From NCBI GenBank assembly GCA_903940375.1, contig CAJAKT010000261.1, positions 1 through 17,913 of the forward strand: a stretch of 17,913 nucleotides of DNA. Direction: 5' to 3'. The DNA is from an uncultured bacterium. GTDB lineage: Bacteria > Actinomycetota > Actinomycetes > S36-B12. The notes under the pieces are model-generated. The model was not told the DNA's origin. It ran no database searches and saw nothing but the letters and a program-made list of their open reading frames with translations. A program made the translations under genes and the position numbers. Positions 1 through 6,893 of the stretch are shown one piece after another; the first letter of the stretch is position 1; each line of letters starts with the position of its first letter.

Positions 1-35
1 AACACTCTTTCCCTACACGACGCTCCTTCCGATCT
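1..35 (+). other. Illumina adapter left at contig end
   Basis: Positions 2-35 match the 3' part of the Illumina TruSeq universal adapter / read-1 primer: the run CTTTCCCTACACGACGCTC is followed by CTTCCGATCT. The only difference from the standard adapter is one extra C in the middle. Genomic sequence starts at about position 36. This is a library artefact, and it replaces the end of the first gene with false codons and a false TAG stop at 13-15. Confidence 0.96.
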
Positions 36-513
36 CGATCCCTGATCCCAGGTACGGCACGAAATTGCGTACGACTCCGAACGCCAGGACAACGCCCAGA
101 CCGATGAGCATCGCCTTGTTGCGGCGGCGGAACTGCGCGTAGGTCACCGCATCCTCTCGACCACGCCAGGCGCGCATCAGCCATCTGATCCACAGCACGA
201 GCGCCAGCGGCATCAGAGCCACCACGAGGATGTTGTGGTCCAGGGCACCGGAGACATTGCCAGTGATGAGGTCGTGCGTGCCGCGCATGAGCCCGCAGCC
301 GGGGCAGTCGACGCCGAACAGCGCGCGGGTGGGGCACAGCGGGTAATGGCCGGGCTGATTCGGATCCACGGCCGCGACGTAACCCAGCACTGCGATGGTG
401 CCCGCGAGCGTCGCGATGGGCGGGATCAGCCGACGGGTGCGGGCGCGGGTATCCGTGCGCTCCGCGACGACGACGTCGTCGGGCGCGAAAACAGTCACCT
501 GATCACGTGCCAT
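13..513 (-). CDS. DUF2752 membrane protein, 3' end lost to adapter
   Basis: This is a small integral membrane protein of the DUF2752 family, whose function is unknown. The family signature is visible: Cys60, then nine residues, then CPGCG at about 70-74, followed by RGTHDLITGNVSGALDHN. Three membrane segments lie near residues 31-49, 95-113 and 134-148. The ATG at 513 was chosen because it overlaps the kinase stop by 11 bases and has TATCGT six bases upstream. Only about 159 residues, ending at PYLGSGI, are genomic. The last six or seven codons and the TAG stop come from adapter sequence, so this is a 3'-partial gene. From memory, DUF2752 genes often sit between trpE-linked membrane genes and trpC in actinobacteria. 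Here a two-component system separates it from them. Confidence 0.85.
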   Translation of the reverse strand: MARDQVTVFAPDDVVVAERTDTRARTRRLIPPIATLAGTIAVLGYVAAVDPNQPGHYPLCPTRALFGVDCPGCGLMRGTHDLITGNVSGALDHNILVVALMPLALVLWIRWLMRAWRGREDAVTYAQFRRRNKAMLIGLGVVLAFGVVRNFVPYLGSGIEIGRSVV

Positions 514-1933
514 AGGGCGACGATACGCGCGACGAGGGCTCGGCGAGCGGTAGCCGGACGGTAAAGCGCGCCCCGCCCTCCAGCGCCCGCCCTGCCTGGG
601 CCTCTCCGCCCAGTCCGGTGGCCAGGCGTCCGACCAGGGCCAGGCCCAGTCCCGTTCCCACCGGCCGCACCCCGCGGTAGCGGTCATGCAGCACACCCGG
701 CTCGAAGGCCACCGCAACGTCGTCCGGAGTCAGGCCCGGTCCCGAGTCGCGCACCTCGACCACGGCCCAGTCATCCTCACGCCGAACGGCGAGCACGATG
801 GTCGATCCGCGTGGCGAGACGCGCAGGGCATTCTCGGCCAGATTGTCGATGATCTGGCGAACCCGGATCGGATCCGTGCGGGCCATGAGGGAGTCCGACG
901 GGAGTTCCAGGACGAGTCGAACGCCCTCCGGATCGGCTCGGTCACACCACACGTCGCCGGCATCCTCACCGATCTCCACCAGATCGACGTCGACGGGCGC
1001 GATGTGGAAGTCGACGGCGCCCAGTCGGGCCAGGTCGAGGAGATCGGAGACGAGCCGGTCGAGCCGGGCGGCCTCCGCCGCCACCGTCGCGCCGGTGCGC
1101 GGCACATCGTCACCGGAGATGACCCCGTCGGACAGCGCCTCGGCATAGCCCTTCACCGCGGTGAGCGGCGTACGCAGCTCGTGCGACACCGACATCAGGA
1201 ACTCCCGCTGGCGGCCTTCCGAAACCACGAGTGCCGCATTGAGGCGGTTCAGCGACTCGGCGATATCGGCGATCTCCACCGGTCCCTCGGGCCGAAGGGT
1301 GACGCTGCGCGATCCGGCCGCCATCTCGTTCGCCGCATCACGCGCAGCCCGGAGCGGTCGCGTCAGCCGGCGAGCAGCCCAGAACCCGATGGGCACCGCG
1401 ATGAGGAGCCCGACGAGCAGGGAGACGGCGATCCGCCTGACCGCGTCGATGGCCTCCACCCCGACGACGGTGTACGGCTGCTGCAGGATCACCGCACCGC
1501 CGGCGGCGAGCGGACGGGTCTCGATGAGCACGGGGCCAGCGGCCGTCGTTCCCTCCGCCGAGACGGCGACCCCCGACAGTGCGGCCGCCATCACCTCGGG
1601 CGTGACGCCCTCCGGCGCCGCTGCGGGATCGGTCACCAGGTACCCGGTGATCTGCTTCGCCTCAAGCGCCTCGAGCAGGGGGCGCGGCAGCGGACCGCCA
1701 CGACCCTCCTGGGATCCGCGGTCCAGTGCCGTGACCGTCAGGTCGGCCAGCTGCGCGAGATCGGTGCGGGCCTGGGTCTCGGCGGCAGCATGAATGAGCG
1801 GATAGGAGACCAGCCCGGCGACGAAGACGGCGATGATGGCCACCGCAGCCGTCAACAGCACCGTGCGCGTGACGATACTCATGCGACCACCAGCGGAGTG
1901 GTGCGCAACAGCCGGGACGGGCGCCGAGGTCAT
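503..1933 (-). CDS. Two-component sensor histidine kinase, HAMP-containing
   Basis: A 476-residue membrane histidine kinase that should phosphorylate the response regulator encoded just upstream. Domains in order: membrane segment at about 21-45; extracytoplasmic sensor region at about 46-167 with no family I recognise; second membrane segment at about 168-187; HAMP linker at about 188-240; H-box SVSHELRTPL with phospho-acceptor His251; N-box DNLAENAL with Asn368; G1 box DSGPG near 396; G2 box GTGLGLAL near 426. All catalytic boxes are intact. The ATG at 1933 shares an ATGA with the regulator stop, giving translational coupling; an alternative ATG at 1882 would start just before the first membrane segment. 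The stop overlaps the DUF2752 start by 11 bases. The signal sensed cannot be told from sequence. Confidence 0.93.
   Translation of the reverse strand: MTSAPVPAVAHHSAGGRMSIVTRTVLLTAAVAIIAVFVAGLVSYPLIHAAAETQARTDLAQLADLTVTALDRGSQEGRGGPLPRPLLEALEAKQITGYLVTDPAAAPEGVTPEVMAAALSGVAVSAEGTTAAGPVLIETRPLAAGGAVILQQPYTVVGVEAIDAVRRIAVSLLVGLLIAVPIGFWAARRLTRPLRAARDAANEMAAGSRSVTLRPEGPVEIADIAESLNRLNAALVVSEGRQREFLMSVSHELRTPLTAVKGYAEALSDGVISGDDVPRTGATVAAEAARLDRLVSDLLDLARLGAVDFHIAPVDVDLVEIGEDAGDVWCDRADPEGVRLVLELPSDSLMARTDPIRVRQIIDNLAENALRVSPRGSTIVLAVRREDDWAVVEVRDSGPGLTPDDVAVAFEPGVLHDRYRGVRPVGTGLGLALVGRLATGLGGEAQAGRALEGGARFTVRLPLAEPSSRVSSPYGT
520..525 (-). promoter_or_regulatory. Candidate -10 box for DUF2752 gene, leaderless spacing
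   Basis: Read on the minus strand the hexamer is TATCGT (TANNNT). It is followed by six bases and then the ATG at 513, so transcription starting at +1 would begin on the start codon. It lies inside the 3' end of the kinase gene. No -35 match is visible. Confidence 0.45.
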
Positions 1934-2625
1934 GGCGTGCCCGGCTCCTCGGCGGAATAGCCGACACCACGCACCGTGCGGATCGGGCTGGCGTCGCCGA
2001 GCTTCGCCCGGACCTGCGCCACGTGGACATCGACCGTTCGCGTTCCCACGACGGCGGCGTACCCCCATACCTCCGACAGCAGGTGCTCGCGCGTGTAGAC
2101 GCGACCCGGATGCTGCATCAGGTGGGCGAGCAGGTCGAACTCGGTGGCCGTAAGCGACACCGGTTGCCCGCCCACGCTGACGCGGCGGGTGACGAGGTCC
2201 ACGGAAACCGTGCCCACGGTGAGCGGGTCCTCATCTGCTGAGACGAACGATGCCCGACGCACGACGGACTTGATCCGGGCCACCACCTCGCGGGGGCTGA
2301 ATGGCTTGGTGATGTAGTCGTCGGCACCGAGTTCGAGCCCGAGCACCCGGTCGACCTCGTCGTCGCGGGCCGTGCAGAACAGGATCGGGACCCAGTTGCC
2401 CTCGGAGCGCAGCTGGCGGCAAACCTCGGTGCCATCGATCTCGGGCAGGCCGACGTCGAGAACGATCGCAACCGGGTGCATCGTCCGGGCGGCAGTCAAC
2501 GCCGACCTGCCATCCGATGCCACGTGCACGCCGAAGCCCTCGCGTGAGATGTAGAGGCGTAGCAGGTCCGAGATGGCTTTCTCATCCTCGACGACAAGGA
2601 CGATGCCACGGGTCACGTCGGTCAC
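1930..2625 (-). CDS. OmpR/PhoB-family response regulator
   Basis: A 231-residue DNA-binding response regulator, partner of the kinase it overlaps by ATGA. The receiver domain (about 7-120) has the acidic pair Glu13/Asp14, phospho-acceptor Asp57 in VLDVGLPEIDG, Thr85 and Lys107 in TKPFSP. The C-terminal winged helix (about 133-227) carries LTATEFDLLAHL, TVDVHVAQVRAKLG and IRTVRGVGY, typical of the OmpR family. The start is taken as GTG at 2625, with an in-frame GTG at 2616 as the alternative; neither has a clear ribosome binding site. CAGGCT lies six bases before 2625, a weaker form of the leaderless pattern seen at other genes here. Three 11-bp-spaced TGACG repeats lie upstream and may be its own operator. 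The exact subfamily (PhoP, MtrA or BaeR-like) cannot be settled by eye. Confidence 0.93.
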   Translation of the reverse strand: MTDVTRGIVLVVEDEKAISDLLRLYISREGFGVHVASDGRSALTAARTMHPVAIVLDVGLPEIDGTEVCRQLRSEGNWVPILFCTARDDEVDRVLGLELGADDYITKPFSPREVVARIKSVVRRASFVSADEDPLTVGTVSVDLVTRRVSVGGQPVSLTATEFDLLAHLMQHPGRVYTREHLLSEVWGYAAVVGTRTVDVHVAQVRAKLGDASPIRTVRGVGYSAEEPGTP

Positions 2626-2678
2626 GGGACCAGCCTGTCAGAGTTCGGCCCCGGCGCGTGCGCGTGCGGTGCGAGGGA

Positions 2679-2705
2679 CGTCAGCGTTACGTCAATTCCT
2701 CGTCA
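2679..2705 (-). promoter_or_regulatory. Three TGACG direct repeats, 11-bp period: candidate regulator operator
   Basis: On the minus strand TGACG begins at 2705, 2694 and 2683, exactly 11 bases apart, in the 94-base gap between the HGxxPAAW gene and the response regulator. OmpR/PhoB-type regulators bind head-to-tail half-sites about one helical turn apart, and 11-bp repeat units are known for PhoB and actinobacterial PhoP boxes. If transcription starts at the GTG at 2625, the array spans about -80 to -54, an activator-like position. Binding by this regulator is inference. Confidence 0.5.
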
Positions 2706-2719
2706 AGGGGCCCGACCGG

Positions 2720-2941
2720 TCAGTCGCGCTTCTTGCCGAAGCCCATCATGGCCAGCACCTTGCCGGCGATGGCACCCACGACGACAAGCGCCACGGATCC
2801 CCAGAACATCGGCCAGTTGCCGAGGATGATCGCGAGCGTCCCGAGCACGAAGGCGAGGGAGATGAGGACGACGGCGGTCCACGCGGCCGGCGTGGAGCCG
2901 TGGTCCTCGTGGTGGACGGGAGCGGTCTGCTGCTGCGACAT
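2720..2941 (-). CDS. HGxxPAAW family small membrane protein
   Basis: A 73-residue protein with the family signature HGSTPAAW at residues 14-21, then two hydrophobic segments at about 22-41 and 46-65 and a basic end (GKKRD). It belongs to the actinobacterial HGxxPAAW family, found beside trp genes and of unknown function. The ATG at 2941 lies four bases after the stop of the upstream Trp-associated membrane gene, so the two are probably translated together. A longer reading frame would extend into that gene but adds nothing family-like. It is followed by a 94-base gap before the two-component genes. Confidence 0.88.
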   Translation of the reverse strand: MSQQQTAPVHHEDHGSTPAAWTAVVLISLAFVLGTLAIILGNWPMFWGSVALVVVGAIAGKVLAMMGFGKKRD

Positions 2942-2945
2942 GGCG

Positions 2946-3512
2946 TCATTCAACCAGATCGTCGGTGGGATCCTGCCCCAAGTCCAGAGCCTCCCAGTCA
3001 CTGGTCACCTGAGCAGTGCGGGGTCGTCGCTCATATCGGACCCCCATCGTCGGCCACTGCCGCCCGCGGATCACGGTCATGGCGCCCGCGAACGTCACGA
3101 CCAGACCGGCAACAACGGCGACCAGCCAGCCCGGTCCGACCTCGATTGATGCCGCCTCATCGGCGAAGCGACCCGGGTCCATCGCGAAGGCCATGCCCCC
3201 CAGCGCACCCACCAGGCCAGCGACGAGGGCAACCAGCCCGATGGCCTGGCGTCCCCAGGATCGGGTCGCCACGATGCCGGCAACGGCAGCAAGGGCGATC
3301 CAGCCCGACATCGCGGCAGCCGGCAGCAGATCACGCCCGGCGTACTGCCGTGCCCGAAGGGTGTCGGCGGCCCCGTCGATCAGGGGCACGTCGGCCGTTG
3401 CCCAGGTGAGGCCGTAGGCCACCAGGAGGAGGGCCCCACCGCCCGCCAGCAGGAGCAGCGACGTGGCATAGGCCCGGCGACCGGCGACCGGCGCAGCGGA
3501 ATGGTCGGACAC
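2946..3512 (-). CDS. Trp biosynthesis-associated membrane protein (TIGR02234)
   Basis: A 188-residue membrane protein with four hydrophobic segments at about 17-34, 65-85, 90-112 and 127-147, and a polar, acidic tail ending DDLVE. The layout, the LTWAT stretch after the first segment and the position directly after trpE match the actinobacterial TIGR02234 family. Its role is not known; the link to tryptophan synthesis rests on gene position. The GTG at 3512 lies six bases after the trpE stop, with no strong ribosome binding site, so coupling to trpE translation is likely. Confidence 0.85.
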   Translation of the reverse strand: MSDHSAAPVAGRRAYATSLLLLAGGGALLLVAYGLTWATADVPLIDGAADTLRARQYAGRDLLPAAAMSGWIALAAVAGIVATRSWGRQAIGLVALVAGLVGALGGMAFAMDPGRFADEAASIEVGPGWLVAVVAGLVVTFAGAMTVIRGRQWPTMGVRYERRPRTAQVTSDWEALDLGQDPTDDLVE

Positions 3513-3518
3513 GACCGG

Positions 3519-5084
3519 TCAGCCGCTGGTGCGCAGGGTCTGGGCGGCGGCGACTGCCCGGAGCACAGCGGCCGCCTTGTTGGCACACTCGTCCGCCTCC
3601 CCCGCCGGAACCGAGTCAGCGACAACCCCGGCACCTGCCTGCACGTACGCGGTGCCGTCCTTGATGAGTGCGGTGCGGATCGCGATCGCGGCATCGAAGT
3701 TTCCGGCGAAGTCGAAGTATCCGACGCATCCCCCGTACAGCCCCCGGCGCACCGGCTCCAGTTCATCGATGATGGCCATGGCACGCGGCTTGGGGGCGCC
3801 TGAAAGCGTGCCGGCCGGGAACGTGGCGGCCAGGACGTCGTATGCCGTCCGGCCGTCGCCGATCGTGCCGGTGACGGTCGAGACCAGATGCATCACGTGC
3901 GAGTAGCGCTCGACACTCATGAAGTCCACGACGCTGACGGAGCCTGCGGCGCAGACGCGCCCGAGGTCGTTGCGAGCCAGGTCGACCAGCATCACATGCT
4001 CGGCGCGCTCCTTGATGTCCTTGCTGAGCTCCTCGGCGAGCGCGATGTCCTCCTCAACCGTCGCGCCACGCCGCCGGGTGCCGGCGATCGGGTGCAGGAC
4101 ACAGTGGTCGCCGGTGACCGTGACCAGTGCCTCGGGTGATGAGCCGACGATGTCGAAGGCGACGTCGGACGACAGCACGCCCGCCCTGTCGTCGACCGCC
4201 CCGCGATCGTCGGCGGGCACGCGGATCAGGTACATGTACGGGCTCGGATTCGTGGCCCGCAGGATCCGGTAGACATCCAGCGCCGACGCCTCGCAGGGAG
4301 CTGTGTAGCGCTGCGACAGCACGACCTGGAAGGCATCGCCTGCTCGGATGTACTCCTTGGCCACCTCGACCTGCGACAGGAACACGTCTTCCGGCGTGCC
4401 CGAGCGGACGACCAGGGCAGCAGCCTCGTCGTAGGTCGAGATCGCCACCACGCGCGGATCGGCCAGCCGCGCCTGCATGCTGTCGAGGCGGGCGACGGCG
4501 TCGTGCCAGGCCTCGTCGACGCGATCATCCGAGGCGTCGTAGTTGATGGCATTAGCAATCAGCAGGACGGATCCATCGGCATGGTCGACCACCGCCAGGT
4601 CGGTGGCGAGCAGGAAGCCGAGGTCGGGGATGCCGATCTCGTCCGGGTTGTCGTCCGGTACTCGCTCCCATGACCGCACCGCGTCGTACGTCAGATAGCC
4701 GACGAGACCACCGGTGAGCGGCGGCAGCCCCGGCAGGGGGGTCGTACGCAGCAGGTCGACCGTGTCGCGGAGGGCCCCGACGGCGCTGCCTCCCGTGGGG
4801 ACTCCGCGCGGTGCTCGGCCGAGCCAGACCGCGTCGCCGTCGCGCTGGGTAAGCATCGCCGCACAGTGGACGCCGATGAAGGAGTAGCGGGACCAGGCCC
4901 GGCCCTGCTCCGCAGACTCCAGCAGGAAGGTCCCGGCACGGTCACCGCATAGGGCTTCGAACAGGCCAACAGCCGTGATCCCGTCAGCCAGCAGACGCCG
5001 AACGACCGGAATGACCCGTCGCCCCTGGGCGAGTTCGCGGAAGGTCTCGAGATCGGGAGCAACAGCGCCCGTGAAGTCCGTCAT
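3519..5084 (-). CDS. trpE: Anthranilate synthase component I
   Basis: TrpE (521 residues) converts chorismate plus ammonia to anthranilate, the first committed step of tryptophan synthesis, and normally works with a TrpG glutaminase, which is not in this window. The N-terminal domain carries LLES at 54-57, part of the tryptophan feedback pocket, and NPSPYMY at about 279-285 completes it. The chorismate-binding domain has DIVGSSPEAL, HPIAGTRRRG (331-340), EHVMLVDLARNDLG (from 362), AGTLSGAPKPRAM and the C-terminal VQAGAGVVADS. Length and motifs are normal, so feedback inhibition should be intact. The ATG at 5084 overlaps the hisI stop as TGATG, leaving no room for a leader peptide or attenuator directly in front of it. 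Confidence 0.97.
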   Translation of the reverse strand: MTDFTGAVAPDLETFRELAQGRRVIPVVRRLLADGITAVGLFEALCGDRAGTFLLESAEQGRAWSRYSFIGVHCAAMLTQRDGDAVWLGRAPRGVPTGGSAVGALRDTVDLLRTTPLPGLPPLTGGLVGYLTYDAVRSWERVPDDNPDEIGIPDLGFLLATDLAVVDHADGSVLLIANAINYDASDDRVDEAWHDAVARLDSMQARLADPRVVAISTYDEAAALVVRSGTPEDVFLSQVEVAKEYIRAGDAFQVVLSQRYTAPCEASALDVYRILRATNPSPYMYLIRVPADDRGAVDDRAGVLSSDVAFDIVGSSPEALVTVTGDHCVLHPIAGTRRRGATVEEDIALAEELSKDIKERAEHVMLVDLARNDLGRVCAAGSVSVVDFMSVERYSHVMHLVSTVTGTIGDGRTAYDVLAATFPAGTLSGAPKPRAMAIIDELEPVRRGLYGGCVGYFDFAGNFDAAIAIRTALIKDGTAYVQAGAGVVADSVPAGEADECANKAAAVLRAVAAAQTLRTSG

Positions 5085-5443
5085 CAGATTGCCTCGATCG
5101 TCAGCACGACACCGTCGGCATCGAAGCAGGTGCGATCCCCGGTGTGGCAGGCACCGCCCGACTGATCGACAAGCAGCAGGACCGTGTCGCCGTCGCAGTC
5201 CAGCCGAACCTCACGAACCGCCTGCACATGACCGGATGTCTCGCCCTTGAGCCAGCGGCCACCGCGGCTGCGGCTGAAGTAGACGCCGCGCCCGGTCGCG
5301 AGGGTCTCGCGCAGGGCCGCCTCGTCCATCCACGCCATCATGAGCACCTCCCGGCCATCCCACTGCTGGGCAATGGCCGGCACGAGCCCATCCGGGGTGA
5401 AGTGCGTCCGCGCCACGAAGGCGTCGATCTCGTCGGGCGACAT
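5084..5443 (-). CDS. hisI: Phosphoribosyl-AMP cyclohydrolase
   Basis: A 119-residue single-domain enzyme that opens the adenine ring of phosphoribosyl-AMP in histidine synthesis. Visible motifs are EVLMMAWMDEAAL, YFSRSRGGRWLKGETSGH with metal-binding residues, DCDGD, and the zinc cysteines in GGACHTGDRTCF. No HisE (pyrophosphohydrolase) domain is fused, as is usual in actinobacteria. The ATG at 5443 is the only start giving a normal length; the reading frame continues far upstream, but only through sequence antisense to the neighbouring gene. It lies 33 bases from the divergent TIGR03085 gene and overlaps trpE as TGATG, so hisI heads the hisI-trpE unit. CAGAAT lies six bases before the ATG, a weak -10 candidate. 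Confidence 0.96.
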   Translation of the reverse strand: MSPDEIDAFVARTHFTPDGLVPAIAQQWDGREVLMMAWMDEAALRETLATGRGVYFSRSRGGRWLKGETSGHVQAVREVRLDCDGDTVLLLVDQSGGACHTGDRTCFDADGVVLTIEAI

Positions 5444-5476
5444 GGGTCCATTCTGCCGGTGCGAGAGGATCGGGCC

Positions 5477-6118
5477 ATGAGCGCCTCTGAGCACGCCCGC
5501 CGGGAACGCCGCGAACTGGCCGAGCTGATGCTCGCAACGGGACCAGCGGCTCCAACTCTGTGCGAGGGATGGACGACAGCCGATCTCGCCGCGCACCTCG
5601 TGGTCCGCGAGTCCCGGCCCGACGCTGCAGCTGGCATCCTGCTGTCGCCGTTCGCCGGGTGGACCGACCGCGTCACCCGCGCGACCGCCACCCAGTCCTA
5701 TCCCGAACTGGTCCGCAAGGTGCGTACCGGTCCGCCCACGCTCTCCGTGTTCTCCGTGCCGGGGATGGACGGCCTCGGCAACCTCATCGAGTACTTCGTT
5801 CACCACGAGGACGTACGTCGCGCGCAGGGTGACTGGCAGCCGAGGGCGCTCCCTGCTGATCTGGCCGACGAGCTCTGGGGCCGGCTGCGCCAACTGGCCC
5901 GGCTCATGTACCGACGCGTCCCTGTCGGGGTGACACTGGTGCGCACCGACGGGGCCGGCGGCGAGATCGTCGCTCGCAAGGGCGCCCCCATGGTCACCCT
6001 GCGTGGCACCGCGCAGGAACTCGTCCTGCGCTCCTACGGTCGCCGCGCCGTTCAGCTCGAGGTCGACGGTGACCCGTCAGCCGTGGCCGCCTTCGAGTCG
6101 GCCACGATCGCCATCTGA
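5477..6118 (+). CDS. TIGR03085 family protein (DinB/maleylpyruvate-isomerase-like)
   Basis: A 213-residue protein matching the actinobacterial TIGR03085 family, related to the DinB / mycothiol-dependent maleylpyruvate isomerase fold. The N-terminal signature is LCEGWTTADLAAHLVVRES (29-47), with a likely metal-binding His40. A second signature, IEYFVHHEDVRRA (104-116), contributes His109/His110 and Glu111. The substrate is unknown. The ATG at 5477 has a purine-rich GAGAGG nine bases upstream. It is antisense to its surroundings: its start is 33 bases from the hisI start, and its stop is four bases from the hisF stop. From memory this gene often lies between hisF and hisI in actinobacteria, which hints at a link to histidine or thiol metabolism, but that is inference. 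Confidence 0.85.
   Translation: MSASEHARRERRELAELMLATGPAAPTLCEGWTTADLAAHLVVRESRPDAAAGILLSPFAGWTDRVTRATATQSYPELVRKVRTGPPTLSVFSVPGMDGLGNLIEYFVHHEDVRRAQGDWQPRALPADLADELWGRLRQLARLMYRRVPVGVTLVRTDGAGGEIVARKGAPMVTLRGTAQELVLRSYGRRAVQLEVDGDPSAVAAFESATIAI
6082..6106. terminator. Possible hairpin between convergent genes
   Basis: CGTGGCC at 6082-6088 pairs with GGCCACG at 6100-6106, giving a 7-bp stem with an 11-base loop. It lies in the last codons of the plus-strand TIGR03085 gene and just past the hisF stop on the minus strand. No T run follows on either strand, so it would be a non-canonical terminator at best and may simply be coding sequence. Confidence 0.2.
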
Positions 6119-6122
6119 GCGA

Positions 6123-6893
6123 TCAGCGGACCGGGTAGCCCGCCTCCGCGATTGCCGTCTTGACCTCGGCGATCGACAGGGTCCCGAAGTGGAAGACACT
6201 GGCGGCAAGCACCGCGTCGGCCCCCGCCTGCACCGCCGGCACGAAATCGTCGATCCGCCCCGCACCACCGCTCGCGATGAGCGGCACCGACACCTCACGA
6301 CGCACCAGTTCGATCAGCGGGATGTCATAGCCCGCTTCGGTGCCGTCAGCGTCCATGGAGTTCAGCAGGATCTCGCCGGCGCCGAGGCGTGCACCCTCGA
6401 TAGCCCACGCCACCGCATCGATGCCGGTGCTCTGCCGGCCGCCATGCGTGGTGACCTCGAACCCACTGTCGGTCACGACACCGTCGCGACACCGCCGTGC
6501 ATCGACGCTCAGGACAACGCACTGCGCGCCGAACCGCTCGGCTGCCTCGCTCAGCAACTGCGGATTGCGGATCGCCGCGGTGTTGACGCTCACCTTGTCC
6601 GCACCAGCGCGCAGGAGCCGGTTGAAATCCTCCGGCTCGCGCACGCCCCCGCCAACCGTGAGCGGGATGAACACCGTTTCAGCCGTGCGGCTGACCACGT
6701 CATATGTCGTCTCGCGCGCTGAACTCGAAGCCGTGATGTCCAGGAACACCAGTTCGTCAGCTCCAGCGAGGCCATACGCCGTGGCGAGTTCGACCGGATC
6801 GCCAGCATCCCGAAGCTCGACGAAGTTGACGCCCTTGACGACGCGACCGTCGTCCACGTCGAGGCAGGGAATGACACGGATGGCGACACTCAC
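6123..6893 (-). CDS. hisF: Imidazole glycerol phosphate synthase, cyclase subunit
   Basis: HisF (256 residues, normal length) is a TIM barrel that joins PRFAR with ammonia delivered from HisH to form imidazole glycerol phosphate and AICAR. The two catalytic aspartates are Asp12 in IPCLDVDDGRVVKG and Asp131 in VVLSVDARR. Other barrel signatures are FLDITASS, LTVGGGVRE, KVSVNTAA, EILLNSMDADGT and LIASGGAG. The start is GTG at 6893, overlapping the priA stop as GTGA, so the two are translationally coupled. Its stop nearly abuts the oppositely oriented TIGR03085 gene. Its partner hisH is just upstream of priA. Confidence 0.97.
   Translation of the reverse strand: MSVAIRVIPCLDVDDGRVVKGVNFVELRDAGDPVELATAYGLAGADELVFLDITASSSARETTYDVVSRTAETVFIPLTVGGGVREPEDFNRLLRAGADKVSVNTAAIRNPQLLSEAAERFGAQCVVLSVDARRCRDGVVTDSGFEVTTHGGRQSTGIDAVAWAIEGARLGAGEILLNSMDADGTEAGYDIPLIELVRREVSVPLIASGGAGRIDDFVPAVQAGADAVLAASVFHFGTLSIAEVKTAIAEAGYPVR

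Noticed and set aside
468..481. A 14-bp palindrome CGACGACGTCGTCG, repeated identically at 17299-17312
   Set aside because: In both places it lies inside a gene and encodes a Asp-Asp-Val-Val run; shared codon use explains it better than a binding site.
2626..2719. A possible rho-independent terminator after the HGxxPAAW gene
   Set aside because: No stem followed by a T run is visible; the gap is better explained by the direct repeats.
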